64,000 nt of DNA from Bin55 sp965199895 (GCA_965199895.1 CBDATJ010000016.1:124001-188000); one strand, 5' to 3'; counted from the first letter of the stretch, positions 17,582-26,632 are shown. The notes: a model not told the origin generated them from the sequence alone. Translations and numbers: made by a program.

Positions 17582-18490
17582 ATGACATCAAGGAGGTGCC
17601 TCAGGATCGCAACACGAGGTAGCATGCTTGCACTCGCACAAACGCAGATAATCACTCAAAGAATCTCTCAAAGATGGCCAAAATTAACCGTCGCAGTTTA
17701 CCCAGTAACCACCACAGGTGATCGCTCTGCTCTTGATGGTGAAACACCACCGGAGAACAAAGATGATTTTGTGCGTGAAATTGAGAATCAGTTACTTTAT
17801 GAGGAAGCAGATCTAGCTGTTCACAGCTTAAAAGACCTCCCAAGTAAATCTTCATGTGACTTGTCTGTGAGCACGGTGTGTGAACGTGTTGACCCACGAG
17901 ATGTGCTGATCGGAGCTAAGAGTTTTTTGGATCTACCGTCCACTGCTCGCATCGGGACCGCGAGTGTTAGGCGCAAAGCGTTGCTCAATTACTTTTTGCT
18001 TTGCAAAGATTCCTGTGTTCCTATTCGAGGAAATATCGATACCAGGCTGCGTAAGCTAAAGTCCGGTCAATACGACGCTCTGATTTTGGCCGCTGCTGGT
18101 CTCACTCGGCTTAACCTTGAACAAGAAATTGGGCAATATTTGGATCCCACCACCTTTGTTCCTGCACCAGGTCAAGGTACTTTGGCTGTTGAATATAGAA
18201 CCTCAGACCATTTTGTGCGAGAAATTGCTCAACCACTTGTGGTTGATGATGTCGAATGTGCGACACAGTGTGAAAGAACTATCGTGAAGTTATTGGAGGT
18301 GGATTGTAACGCTCCTTTGGGAGTTTATTGTGTCAAGGAACGAGACGAATTTAGGGTTCATCTGATCGCTCTCAATCCCGAAGGAACTGAGTGCATACAA
18401 CTGAACCAAAAGGGTAAAGTGGTCGCCGAACTCGCTGAAAGCATTGCGACTCAACTTCTTGCCATGAAGGTAACCCAGTTGTTCAGCTGA
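17582..18490 (+). CDS. hemC: Porphobilinogen deaminase (hydroxymethylbilane synthase)
   Basis: Polymerises four porphobilinogens on a dipyrromethane cofactor. The protein (302 aa) starts RIATRGSMLALAQTQ, has the catalytic Asp at residue 85 in VHSLKDLP, substrate-binding arginines in TASVRRKALL and PIRGNIDTRLRKL, and the cofactor cysteine C242 in LEVDCNAPLG, where enterobacteria have GGCQVPIG. It shares one base with hemD (TGATG). Length is normal. Confidence 0.96.
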   Translation: MTSRRCLRIATRGSMLALAQTQIITQRISQRWPKLTVAVYPVTTTGDRSALDGETPPENKDDFVREIENQLLYEEADLAVHSLKDLPSKSSCDLSVSTVCERVDPRDVLIGAKSFLDLPSTARIGTASVRRKALLNYFLLCKDSCVPIRGNIDTRLRKLKSGQYDALILAAAGLTRLNLEQEIGQYLDPTTFVPAPGQGTLAVEYRTSDHFVREIAQPLVVDDVECATQCERTIVKLLEVDCNAPLGVYCVKERDEFRVHLIALNPEGTECIQLNQKGKVVAELAESIATQLLAMKVTQLFS

Positions 18491-19179
18491 TGAGGAAATC
18501 AGTATGGGTCACCCGTAGTGAGCCAGGAGCTACCAAACTAGGAAAAACACTTGAACAGAACGGTTATTGTGCTGTCGTAGATCCAGTTTTTTCGATTGAA
18601 AAACTGGAAGATCGCACCCCCCCTCCTGCAACCGAGGTTTGGATTTTCGTGTCCGTTCATTCTGTGGTTCATTCTCTAGATTTGGTGGAGGATGAATCGA
18701 AACCTTGCATTGCTATCGGGCCAGCTACCGCGAGCAAGCTTAGAGGGATGGGACTAGACTCATTAGTGCCCAAGGAACACAACTCAGAAAGTATACGTAC
18801 TCTGATGAGAGAGCATTTTGTTCCCTGCAAGGTGACCATCGTTGCTGGCGTAGACGGTCGCACCGAACTATCGGAATGGTTAAACGAAGATGGGTTTGAA
18901 GTGGAAACTTGGTTGGTCTATCAACGGATACCCAACCAGCTCACACAGTCTGTTGCAAATATTGACGCGGTTATTTTCGCTAGCTCTGCAGCGATACCGA
19001 TTGCAAGCGAACATCTCAGACAAGTGAGTTCAGATAACGACGGATGTCTCTCTATATGTTGCGTTGTCCCATCTAACCGATGTGCACATATTGCTGATAC
19101 CTATGGTTTTACTAACGTGTGTGTAGCTGAGAGTGCTTCAGATCAAGCAACACTAGCAGCGTTGAGAACAAGACTCTAG
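18490..19179 (+). CDS. hemD: Uroporphyrinogen-III synthase
   Basis: Closes and inverts hydroxymethylbilane to uroporphyrinogen III. HemD diverges quickly, so the call leans on position directly after and coupled with hemC, plus length (229 aa) and the sparse family pattern: VWVTRSEPGATKLGKTLEQNG at the N-terminus, IAIGPATASKLRGMGL, and IDAVIFASSAAIPIASE. The hemX and hemY genes that follow hemD in many gammaproteobacteria are missing; rho converges from the other strand instead. Confidence 0.88.
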   Translation: MRKSVWVTRSEPGATKLGKTLEQNGYCAVVDPVFSIEKLEDRTPPPATEVWIFVSVHSVVHSLDLVEDESKPCIAIGPATASKLRGMGLDSLVPKEHNSESIRTLMREHFVPCKVTIVAGVDGRTELSEWLNEDGFEVETWLVYQRIPNQLTQSVANIDAVIFASSAAIPIASEHLRQVSSDNDGCLSICCVVPSNRCAHIADTYGFTNVCVAESASDQATLAALRTRL

Positions 19180-19211
19180 CTAACTCTCGGGGGTTCTTCC
19201 AAAGGAATGGA

Positions 19212-20525
19212 CTAACTACCCTTTATCGCTTGGGCTGACTTCATTGAGTTGAAAAACTCGACGTTGGTCTTTGACTTTCTCAGATGGTCGAGCATGAACT
19301 CAATGGCATCGATGTCCTCCATTTTGTGGAGAAACTTTCGGAGAATCCACACTCGCTGTAGTTCTTCTTCAGACATAAGACGTTCTTCTCGCCTCGTTGC
19401 TGAACGACGGATACTGATTGCTGGATAAATTCTTTTTTCTGCAATGTGTCGTTCCAAGTGGATTTCTTGGTTTCCCGTACCCTTGAACTCTTCATAGATG
19501 ACTTCATCCATCCGTGAACCTGTATCAACCAACGCAGTAGCAATAATCGACAAACTTCCTCCTTCGACAAAGTTGCGTGCACCACCAAAGAATCGTTTTG
19601 GTTGACTGAGCGCATTAGCATCCACTCCTCCCGTAAGCAACTTGCCACTTGAAGGCACAGTGTTGTTAAATGCCCGTGCTAATCGGGTCATAGAGTCCAG
19701 CAGAATCACAACATCGCGTTTTTGCTCTACCAACCTCTTGGCTTTTTCAATGACCATATCCGACACCTGAACATGTCGGGTCGCTGGCTCATCAAAGGTA
19801 CTAGCAACCACCTCACCCTTGACCAGTCGCTGCATCTCGGTTACTTCCTCAGGTCGCTCATCAATCAACAGTACGATCAATACTACCTCTGGATAGTTAG
19901 ATGAAATCGCTTGTGCGATTGCTTGCAGCAAAAGAGTTTTGCCCGCTTTAGGTGGAGCAACAATCAATGCACGTTGTCCCTTTCCAATGGGAGCAATCAA
20001 ATCAATAATCCGACCGGAAAGATCTTCAGTACTACCATTTCCCCTCTCCAATGTGTATCGAACTTCCGGGAAGGTGGGTGTCAAATTTTCAAATAGAACT
20101 TGCCGGATTTGTTTGCGATGTTCAGCGGGAGTAGCATTGACTTCGTTGATCTTCAACAGAGCAAAGTAGCGTTCCCCATTCTTGGGAGCACGAACCTTCC
20201 CTGAAACATTGTCGCCAGTGCGTAAGTTGAATCGTCTTATTTGGGTTTGTGAGACATAGATGTCGTCTGGACCAGCCAAATAACTCGAATAGGGAGACCT
20301 CAAAAAACCATAACCGTCGTTCACCACTTCTAGGGTTCCATCACCCAAAACCTCAACCCCGTTGTGAACTTGTTTTCTGAGAATCTGCGAAATGAGATCT
20401 TGCTTGCGGGCTCGTCCTACATTTTGGATTCCGATACCCTCTGCAAATTCGACGAGATCAGGTGTGGGACGGCGTTTCAACTCGGAGAGATGAATAGGTT
20501 CGCTCGTTTGCTGGCTTATGTCCAT
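19212..20525 (-). CDS. rho: Transcription termination factor Rho
   Basis: Hexameric RNA helicase/translocase for Rho-dependent termination. The protein (437 aa) begins with the LSELKRRPTPDLVEFAEG helical part, then the RNA-binding OSB fold (GDGTLEVVNDGYGFLRS, YLAGPDDIYVSQTQIRRFNL), and the ATPase core with Walker A APPKAGKT, Walker B VVILLDSMTRLARA, and the Q/R loops. A short N-terminal extension (MDISQQTSEPIH) precedes the usual start. The trxA-rho order and a 231-bp leader are typical. Convergent with hemD. Confidence 0.97.
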   Translation of the reverse strand: MDISQQTSEPIHLSELKRRPTPDLVEFAEGIGIQNVGRARKQDLISQILRKQVHNGVEVLGDGTLEVVNDGYGFLRSPYSSYLAGPDDIYVSQTQIRRFNLRTGDNVSGKVRAPKNGERYFALLKINEVNATPAEHRKQIRQVLFENLTPTFPEVRYTLERGNGSTEDLSGRIIDLIAPIGKGQRALIVAPPKAGKTLLLQAIAQAISSNYPEVVLIVLLIDERPEEVTEMQRLVKGEVVASTFDEPATRHVQVSDMVIEKAKRLVEQKRDVVILLDSMTRLARAFNNTVPSSGKLLTGGVDANALSQPKRFFGGARNFVEGGSLSIIATALVDTGSRMDEVIYEEFKGTGNQEIHLERHIAEKRIYPAISIRRSATRREERLMSEEELQRVWILRKFLHKMEDIDAIEFMLDHLRKSKTNVEFFNSMKSAQAIKGS

Positions 20526-20559
20526 TGAGATTTCTCCACAGTCAGTGTTGGGCCGACAT

Positions 20560-20622
20560 AAACAATGTGTGGTTGAGTTAGAGAGGGCAGGAAAGTAAGA
20601 AAGTCTGTTGGGGGTAACAGAC
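20560..20622 (-). promoter_or_regulatory. C-rich rho leader, candidate rut/attenuation region
   Basis: In the rho mRNA sense this stretch of the 231-nt region between trxA and rho reads as a pyrimidine-rich, G-poor run (for example CTTTCTTACTTTCCTGCCC), with a small stem GTCTGTT/AACAGAC (20603-20609 with 20616-20622) beside it. C-rich, unstructured RNA is what Rho loads onto. In E. coli rho is known to be autoregulated by Rho-dependent attenuation in its leader. The same control here is inferred. Confidence 0.4.
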
Positions 20623-20712
20623 CGCGACCCAATTGAGAGGGATGCTCAATAGGTCATGTTGAATCATGAATTAACGATCAGGTAGGTCGATATTTTACCA
20701 GGTCAAGTGATG

Positions 20713-20748
20713 AATCATTCGAATGATTGGACCCGTTTGGGTCCAATC
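20713..20748 (-). terminator. Hairpins after trxA
   Basis: A perfect 10-bp stem GATTGGACCC/GGGTCCAATC with loop GTTT (20725-20748) lies 10 bp beyond the trxA stop. It overlaps a 16-bp palindrome AATCATTCGAATGATT (20713-20728), so two mutually exclusive hairpins are possible. There is no long T-run, so termination may be partial, allowing read-through into rho, which follows on the same strand. Confidence 0.6.
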
Positions 20749-20757
20749 ACTGGAGTG

Positions 20758-21084
20758 TTAAATGTTGCTGTCGAGAAAAGCTTCTAGTTGTGATTGAGTG
20801 AGTCCACCTACCTTTGTGGCTTGGACTTGACCTTCAGAGAACAACATCAGAGTCGGAACACCTCTGATCCCGTATTTCATCGTGGTTGCGCTATTCTTGT
20901 CGATATCGAGCTTACAAAACTTCACCTTACCCGAATACTTGACAACGAGTTCGTCGAGGATGGGCGCAATCATCTTGCATGGTCCACACCATTCGGCAAA
21001 ATAATCAACCAACACCGGTGTGGAACTTTCCATCACCTCGGCATCCCATGATGAATCAGATACTACAAGGACTGAGTTGCTCAT
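20758..21084 (-). CDS. trxA: Thioredoxin
   Basis: Small dithiol oxidoreductase of the cytoplasm, 108 aa, with the active site AEWCGPCKMIAPIL and the cis-proline region RGVPTLMLF. It lacks any signal peptide. Directly upstream of rho on the same strand, as in most gammaproteobacteria, and divergent from lptM. Confidence 0.96.
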   Translation of the reverse strand: MSNSVLVVSDSSWDAEVMESSTPVLVDYFAEWCGPCKMIAPILDELVVKYSGKVKFCKLDIDKNSATTMKYGIRGVPTLMLFSEGQVQATKVGGLTQSQLEAFLDSNI

Positions 21085-21182
21085 AAATGGTATTAATTAA
21101 ATCCGTGAAAAACCATTATTTTAAACATCTACTCCCAAGCGAACGCGATCACAGCTGTTCTGAGACCCCTCCGCCCAACTCA

Positions 21183-21332
21183 ATGTTGGCTTCAATTCGT
21201 ACACCTTCATGGGTAACCATTCTGCTCACTATAGTCGTCATACTGGGGTTAACTGGGTGTGGTATGAAAGGCCCCTTGGAACTGCCCACTCCTCCTTCTG
21301 TACCCGAAACAGAACCTGTAGATGACTCTTAA
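21183..21332 (+). CDS. lptM: Small lipoprotein LptM (YifL)
   Basis: A 49-aa lipoprotein that in E. coli assists assembly of the LptDE lipopolysaccharide translocon. ATG 21183 gives a compact signal peptide (WVTILLTIVVILGLTGC) with lipobox LTGC followed by the family signature GMKGPLELP. An upstream in-frame ATG at 21087 would add 32 polar residues before the signal peptide and is less likely. The stop lies inside lysA (11-bp overlap), matching the usual lptM-lysA order. Confidence 0.9.
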   Translation: MLASIRTPSWVTILLTIVVILGLTGCGMKGPLELPTPPSVPETEPVDDS

Positions 21333-22563
21333 CCGAATCGATGGGCTATTGCACTTCGACAATGTACCCATACCTGATATTGCAGCTTTTGCGGGAACTC
21401 CAGTTTATGCATATTCCTGGAGTGCGATTGCTCAATCGCTCAATGAGATTGAATCAAATTTAGCTGGTATACCCCACCAAACGTGCTATGCAGTCAAGGC
21501 TAACTCTAACCTCACGATACTTCGAAAGCTCGTAGAGTGTGGTCTGGGGTTTGATGTTGTATCAGGAGGTGAACTCGAGCGAGTCCTCAGCGTGGGTGGT
21601 GACCCGAATACAGTAGTTTTCTCCGGTGTTGGAAAGTCTCACGAAGAACTAGCTTTTGCTATGAAAGTCGGTGTGGGCAGCATCAACATTGAGAGTGAAC
21701 CCGAGTTTAATCGAATCGTAGCAATCAGTGAGCGATTGAATATCGAAGCGAACATCGCGTTTCGGATTCATCCTGAAATCGATTCTTCGTCTCATCCCTA
21801 CCTCAATACCGCTACACAGAGCAGTAAATTTGGATTGTGTCCGGATGACGCTCTTCGTCTGATTCGTGCTGCAAATGGTCAGAAACGACTGAACGTCGTG
21901 GGTTTGGCTTGTCATGTTGGCTCACAAATCTCCGACTCTGACTTCTTTCGTCGTATCCTAGAACACTTACTGAATTTGAAACAGCAACTAGCTAGTGAAG
22001 GTATCTCAATTCAATTTTTGGATTTGGGTGGTGGGTTTGCGATTCAGTACCAGAATGAAGTGCCCTTTCCGTTTGGGGACCTTGCAGACCTAATTAAAGA
22101 GCTCTGTGATGACCAGACTAACCTATTGCTTGAGCCCGGTCGAATTTTGGTTGGTTCATCTGGAATTCTGATCACCAAAGTGGAGTATTTGAAAATTCAA
22201 GAGGCACGCAATCGACCCAATTTCGCGGTTATTGATGCTGCAATGAATGATTTGATTAGACCTGCGTTATACGATGCTTGGCATAATGTTCAATCGGTAT
22301 ACCCACCCAAAGAGTTCGAACGAGAGTGGGACGTAGTCGGCCCAGTGTGTGAGTCTGGAGATTTCCTGGCTCTAAACCGACGACTCTCCATCCAAGAAGA
22401 CGACCTGTTGGTACTAGAGAACACGGGTGCGTATGGATTCACAATGAGTTCAAATTACAACTCTCGTCCACGGCCTGCTGAAATCTTGATAGAAAACGGA
22501 TCGCTTCAAGTCACCCGACAACGAGAATCTATACACGATCTATTGAACCTGGAGCAAGTGTGA
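21322..22563 (+). CDS. lysA: Diaminopimelate decarboxylase
   Basis: PLP enzyme for the last step of lysine synthesis. The protein (413 aa) carries the PLP lysine in CYAVKANSNL, GLGFDVVSGGEL, the GG-rich phosphate loop FLDLGGGFAI, LLEPGRILVG, and the C-terminal VGPVCESGDFLA with the catalytic Cys plus GAYGFTMSSNYNSRPRPAE. The start overlaps lptM; the stop overlaps the dapF start (GTGA). Confidence 0.97.
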   Translation: MTLNRIDGLLHFDNVPIPDIAAFAGTPVYAYSWSAIAQSLNEIESNLAGIPHQTCYAVKANSNLTILRKLVECGLGFDVVSGGELERVLSVGGDPNTVVFSGVGKSHEELAFAMKVGVGSINIESEPEFNRIVAISERLNIEANIAFRIHPEIDSSSHPYLNTATQSSKFGLCPDDALRLIRAANGQKRLNVVGLACHVGSQISDSDFFRRILEHLLNLKQQLASEGISIQFLDLGGGFAIQYQNEVPFPFGDLADLIKELCDDQTNLLLEPGRILVGSSGILITKVEYLKIQEARNRPNFAVIDAAMNDLIRPALYDAWHNVQSVYPPKEFEREWDVVGPVCESGDFLALNRRLSIQEDDLLVLENTGAYGFTMSSNYNSRPRPAEILIENGSLQVTRQRESIHDLLNLEQV

Positions 22564-23414
22564 AAAGCACTGTTCGCTCATTTGCAAAGATGCAGGTTTG
22601 TGGAAACGATTTTGTGATCATTGATGCGACCCAAACACCATTCAATTACAGGGACAAGCATTTCCTCAGATTGCTCGGGGATCGACGAAAGGGAATTGGA
22701 TTCGATCAACTTTTGATCATTAACCCAACTCCATGGAAGGATGTAGATTTTTCTTTGCGAATCTTCAATGCTGATGGAAATAGTGCAACTCAATGCGGGA
22801 ACGGCAGTGCAGCAGTCATCAACTACGCTTACAAGAACGGCTTAACAGAAAGCAATGTAATCAAGTTGAAGAGTGAAGGTGGGGTTATCTCAGGTGAGAT
22901 AGACACTGAGTCCGGAGAAGTGACTCTACTTTTTGAACCACCGGAATTGCGACCAGAACATATCCCGTTTCTCACCCTCTCACAGAAATCGACTTATACG
23001 TTTACCATCCCAGAGTTCCACAACAAGCAGTTTGAATTTACGGTTCTATCTATGGGTAATCCCCATGCCGTAACCTTTGTAGACAACGTCGATGATACAC
23101 CACTAGAGATCATCGGAAGATGTCTCCAAAGTAAAGAAATCTTCCCCAATTCAGTGAACGTAGGACTGGTTGAAGTCTGCAGTCGCAATGAAGCAAAAAT
23201 ACGGATTTTTGAACGCGGAGCTGGCGAGACACTAGCCTGCGGTAGTGGTGTTTTAGCAGCTGTAGTGGCAGGTGTTCTGCAAGACAAATTTGAAAACAAA
23301 GTTACCTTTCAAATGCGAGGGGGAACAGTCCAAACGCTCTGGAATGGTGGGGGCAAACCAGTGCAACTCGTCTGTCAACCACAACTGGTTTTTGAGGGGA
23401 AATTTTCCACATGA
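22560..23414 (+). CDS. dapF: Diaminopimelate epimerase
   Basis: Cofactor-free racemase converting LL- to meso-diaminopimelate, used both for lysine and peptidoglycan. The two catalytic thiols are seen in NSATQCGNGSAAV and ETLACGSGVLA; GNDFVIIDA and MGNPHAVTFVD are further family blocks. The first motif is unusual in reading CGNGSAA instead of CGNGARC. 284 aa, GTG start overlapping lysA. Confidence 0.95.
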   Translation: MKSTVRSFAKMQVCGNDFVIIDATQTPFNYRDKHFLRLLGDRRKGIGFDQLLIINPTPWKDVDFSLRIFNADGNSATQCGNGSAAVINYAYKNGLTESNVIKLKSEGGVISGEIDTESGEVTLLFEPPELRPEHIPFLTLSQKSTYTFTIPEFHNKQFEFTVLSMGNPHAVTFVDNVDDTPLEIIGRCLQSKEIFPNSVNVGLVEVCSRNEAKIRIFERGAGETLACGSGVLAAVVAGVLQDKFENKVTFQMRGGTVQTLWNGGGKPVQLVCQPQLVFEGKFST

Positions 23415-23500
23415 GTGGTAGTTGATGTGTAAAAAAGTGAAGTTTGGAAGTATCATTATTATCCAGTACCTTCGCCTCGTCTTCTTGTAGGACTGACTCT

Positions 23501-24046
23501 ATGCCAACCGTAATTTCTCGTCGATTATCGACCCTTGAAGATAACAACTCCGATCTGCAAAAACAGATGGACTTACTTTTGGAGGTTGCAGAAAGAAACG
23601 AAGGAAAATTTCTATGGTTGAAAAAGTTCATTCTTGATCTCATAGAGACCGAAGATCTGGGACAACTAGACCGTGTACTTCACGAAAGCTTCATTGAGTC
23701 AACGAACGTAGATCATGCTATTCTCTACCTACTACACCATGAACTACAAGGGAAGTATCAGCACCTTAGATCCGTTCAAAACAACACAGTCTCGTATCCA
23801 GGACTGTTTACTCTCAATAGAACCATGTGTGAGACTTGTCGTGAGGAAGAATACGTGGTGCTATTTGAGAAATCTGTCCAATCTCACCCCTCAATCGCAC
23901 TCGTCCCACTCAACTTCAAAAAGTACCAAGGAACGCTAGCGATTGGCTCAACCGACCATGCCAAATTTAATGTCGATGTCGATACACTCTTCCTTGACTT
24001 TCTTGGTGAAGTATTAGCTCGTGTCGTCACACGGCTCACCTCGTGA
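23501..24046 (+). CDS. DUF484 (GAF-like) family protein, short at the N-terminus
   Basis: Conserved protein always found between dapF and xerC in gammaproteobacteria; function unknown. The 181-aa product has an initial coiled-coil stretch (RRLSTLEDNNSDLQKQMDLLLEVAERNE) and a GAF-like domain (VLHESFIESTNVDHAILYLL, SIALVPLNFKKYQGTLAIGS, FLDFLGEVLARVV). Typical homologues carry about 40 more residues with an HPDFF-type helix; here only 86 bp separate dapF from this ATG and no in-frame sequence restores that helix. The 3' end overlaps the xerC start. Confidence 0.85.
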   Translation: MPTVISRRLSTLEDNNSDLQKQMDLLLEVAERNEGKFLWLKKFILDLIETEDLGQLDRVLHESFIESTNVDHAILYLLHHELQGKYQHLRSVQNNTVSYPGLFTLNRTMCETCREEEYVVLFEKSVQSHPSIALVPLNFKKYQGTLAIGSTDHAKFNVDVDTLFLDFLGEVLARVVTRLTS

Positions 24047-24965
24047 GAATCAATCAAATTTAGATTCCGAGAGCGAAAATCCGCTTCTCGCAGAGTATCT
24101 AGACCACCTGAGAGTGGTACGCAGACTCTCTGAACGAACGGTTCAAACCTATCGCTTTGCTCTAGCTAAGTTCTTGACTCAAGGGGCACCACCTGACTTG
24201 TTCAGTACGCAAAAGTACGACATCCAAGACTATATCGGTAATCTCCGCAGACAGAATCTAGCAGCCTCTTCGATTCGAGGAGCGTTATCGTGTTTAAGGA
24301 TGTTTTTTGACTATCAGGTTTACAAACGAAGGATGGATAACAATCCTGCACGATTAGTCGTTGGACCAAAATTACCCAAGAGATTACCTCGTCTACTTGA
24401 TGCTGATACCACTTCAAAATTAGTCTCCACGACACTCAAGAATGACCCAAAATCGATCAGAAATCGAGCGATTCTCGAACTGTTCTACTCCAGTGGACTT
24501 CGTTTATCAGAGCTCGTAGAACTCAATATCCTCGATATTGATCTTCATGCAAAACAAGCAAAGGTTACTGGAGGTAAGGGAAACAAAGATCGCATCGTAC
24601 CTATCGGTTCTTATGCAGTCGAGGCTATTCAAGAGTGGCTGAAAATCAGAGGAAACACCGAACCCAATGATCCAGTGTTTACTGGCAGAGCAAACGCTCG
24701 CATAGCACGTCGAACCGTTCAGTCTCTGATTCAGAAAGCGGGTTCTACGATATTGGGATTGACCGATGTTCACCCTCATTTGTTGAGGCACTGCTTCGCA
24801 AGCCATGTGCTGGAAAGTAGCGGTGATCTCCGGTCAGTACAAGAACTCTTGGGACATGAAAATATTCACACGACTGAAATCTATACCCACGTAGACTTGC
24901 AACAGCTTACGAAGATTTACGATGAGTCTCACCCCCGCGCTAAGCGCAAAATCGATAAACGTTGA
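24021..24965 (+). CDS. xerC: Tyrosine recombinase XerC
   Basis: Site-specific recombinase that resolves chromosome dimers with XerD at dif. The 314-aa protein has the SAM-like N-terminal DNA-binding domain (LAEYLDHLRVVRRLSERTVQTY) and the catalytic domain with Arg in SSGLRLSELVEL, Lys in TGGKGNKDR, HPHLLRHCFASH, HENIHTTEIYTHVD carrying the final His and the nucleophilic Tyr. GTG 24021 lies inside the DUF484 gene. The dapF-DUF484-xerC-HAD order identifies it as housekeeping XerC instead of a phage integrase. Confidence 0.95.
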   Translation: MSSHGSPRENQSNLDSESENPLLAEYLDHLRVVRRLSERTVQTYRFALAKFLTQGAPPDLFSTQKYDIQDYIGNLRRQNLAASSIRGALSCLRMFFDYQVYKRRMDNNPARLVVGPKLPKRLPRLLDADTTSKLVSTTLKNDPKSIRNRAILELFYSSGLRLSELVELNILDIDLHAKQAKVTGGKGNKDRIVPIGSYAVEAIQEWLKIRGNTEPNDPVFTGRANARIARRTVQSLIQKAGSTILGLTDVHPHLLRHCFASHVLESSGDLRSVQELLGHENIHTTEIYTHVDLQQLTKIYDESHPRAKRKIDKR

Positions 24966-25663
24966 CTGTCCAACTCATCACGTTCGACTTAGACGAAACT
25001 CTTTTTGCTGCGACTTCAGTGCTCTTGAAAGCAGAAGCAGCCACGACTGAGTGGTTGGGTGAAAGAGTGACTACATTTCCAGAAACTTACGCTGCTAATC
25101 GAAAAAAAATTCGTGCACACATACTCTCAAACCAACCGGATATCGCCCATGATTTGAATCACGTTCGGCTAGTCTTGCTTGAGAAGATGCTTACTAAGTG
25201 TGGTGTTTCTGATGACAGGGCTCACCACTTAGCACGTTCTGCGCTCTGCATATTCCACGGACATCGAAATCTACTAAAACCACTTCCTGGTGCCATCGAA
25301 TTGATGGTGAAATTGAAGGAAGCTAACTTCTTACTCATTTCCATCTCAAACGGTAGCTCTGAAGTACGACACTCAAAGGTTGGGAAGTACTTGGATACCT
25401 GTATCTATGCAGCGCATGTGGGTGTTAGAAAACCTGATCCTGCCATCTTTTTTCTCGCCTTAAATGATGCTGCTTGTAGTCCTGATCAAGCGATTCATGT
25501 TGGTGATCATCCCATTGAAGACATCCAAGCTGCGGCCGATGTGGGAATGCACACCGTTCAGATCAAAACAGAACTACATGAGGTTTCAGAGGTAGCTAAT
25601 CGTGTAGTAGCTAACCTAAATGAAGCTGAACGAGCGATTATGGACCTAGCAGCCACTCACTAG
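24962..25663 (+). CDS. HAD-superfamily hydrolase, YigB-like
   Basis: Phosphatase of the haloacid dehalogenase fold, 233 aa. Motif I is FDLDETLF, motif II SISNGS, motif III lysine in GVRKPDPAIF and motif IV VGDHPIEDIQAA. In E. coli the gene after xerC (yigB) dephosphorylates FMN among other substrates; the same position here supports that relation. TTG start at 24962 overlaps the xerC stop (TTGA), so translation is coupled. Confidence 0.88.
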   Translation: MTVQLITFDLDETLFAATSVLLKAEAATTEWLGERVTTFPETYAANRKKIRAHILSNQPDIAHDLNHVRLVLLEKMLTKCGVSDDRAHHLARSALCIFHGHRNLLKPLPGAIELMVKLKEANFLLISISNGSSEVRHSKVGKYLDTCIYAAHVGVRKPDPAIFFLALNDAACSPDQAIHVGDHPIEDIQAAADVGMHTVQIKTELHEVSEVANRVVANLNEAERAIMDLAATH

Positions 25664-25676
25664 TAGATTAAACTAC

Positions 25677-26015
25677 TCAGGCTGCGTCAGAACCCCGTTC
25701 GCCCGTACGGATGCGCACTACTTCGTCCACTGCGGTGACCCAAATCTTACCATCCCCGAATTGACCTTTGCTGGACACCCTCTGAATGGCATCTAAACAA
25801 GCATCAACTCGATCATCTGGAAGAACGATATCTAGTCGGATTTTGGGCAAGAAATCCACTGAGTATTCCGCACCTCGATAGAGTTCTGTATGACCTTTTT
25901 GTTGTCCAAATCCTTTCACTTCAGTGACTGTTAACCCAGTGACACCTGCGTTCAATAATTCTTCACGAACATCGTCTAGTTTGTATGGCTTAATGAGAGC
26001 AGTAATGAGCTTCAT
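25677..26015 (-). CDS. glnK: PII nitrogen regulatory protein, GlnK/GlnB
   Basis: Signal protein that senses 2-oxoglutarate, ATP/ADP and glutamine (through uridylylation) and controls ammonium uptake and glutamine synthetase. The 112-aa protein has VTEVKGFGQQKGHTELYRGA, with the uridylylated Tyr in ELYRG of the T-loop, and GDGKIWVTAVDEVVRIRTGE. The MKLITALIKP start resembles GlnK more than GlnB. No amtB follows, so the paralogue assignment is tentative. A good GAGGAA lies before the ATG. Confidence 0.92.
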   Translation of the reverse strand: MKLITALIKPYKLDDVREELLNAGVTGLTVTEVKGFGQQKGHTELYRGAEYSVDFLPKIRLDIVLPDDRVDACLDAIQRVSSKGQFGDGKIWVTAVDEVVRIRTGERGSDAA

Positions 26016-26213
26016 ATAGGGGTTCCTCTAGTGGGCTTCAGCGTTCGGACCATGAATGATACCACTGGAGAGTTAAAGAGTCGTTTTGTATCAGGGTATT
26101 TGACGTGAAGTGACTGTTTCAGTGAGTGGTTTAGCGGAACTTTGTACCATACCTCTTCTAAAATAGTCGCTCAATTCCAGCCAACTTCAACCTCATTCAT
26201 TCAAAGGATATCC

Positions 26214-26615
26214 ATGAGTCAAGAGACCAACCAAGCAAAATTTAAAGCTGCGTATCCATTCTGCGACGATGTTCTCAAGCTCCCCGTACTCAACATTGAT
26301 GACGCGTCGGTTTGGTATCGTGAAAACTTTGCATTAGTTGAAGTCGAAAGACCTGAAGGAACAGCAGATACGGTCATCATGGAGCGCGATGGATCACGAA
26401 TTGGATTTCAGGTAAATGGGGAAGATCCCACTCAAGACGGTGCAGCCATATTAGTCGAAGGAATTTGTGCTCTCAGAGACGAGTTCTCAGAGCGAGGCTT
26501 AGAAATCGGAAACTGGCGAGTAGATGAACGCGATGGAACGAAGTTTCAAGTCTTCTTTATCACTGCACCAGACGGTTTGTGTTACTACTTTCACGAACCC
26601 ATCGACAAGAGCTAG
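26214..26615 (+). CDS. VOC-family (glyoxalase fold) protein
   Basis: A 133-aa single-module pair typical of small VOC proteins: LPVLNIDDASVWYRENF, then TVIMERDGSRIGFQV, and in the second half FFITAPDGLCYYFHEP ending in the metal-site strand. ATG 26214 follows an AAAGGA; the longer upstream frame has no support. The expected metal ligands are only partly clear and the substrate is not known. Stands alone between PII and GST genes. Confidence 0.75.
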   Translation: MSQETNQAKFKAAYPFCDDVLKLPVLNIDDASVWYRENFALVEVERPEGTADTVIMERDGSRIGFQVNGEDPTQDGAAILVEGICALRDEFSERGLEIGNWRVDERDGTKFQVFFITAPDGLCYYFHEPIDKS

Positions 26616-26632
26616 TCTGAACAGTACGGGCC

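Noticed and set aside
24021..24965. Possible phage or island integrase
   Set aside because: Sequence motifs and the dapF-DUF484-xerC-HAD order identify it as chromosomal XerC; there is no att-like repeat or phage gene near it.
26136..26162. Sigma-E-like promoter (GGAACTT ... TCTAAAA) before the VOC gene
   Set aside because: The spacer is about 14 bp, shorter than the known 15-16 bp, and the site lies alone without a stress-related gene; too weak to claim.
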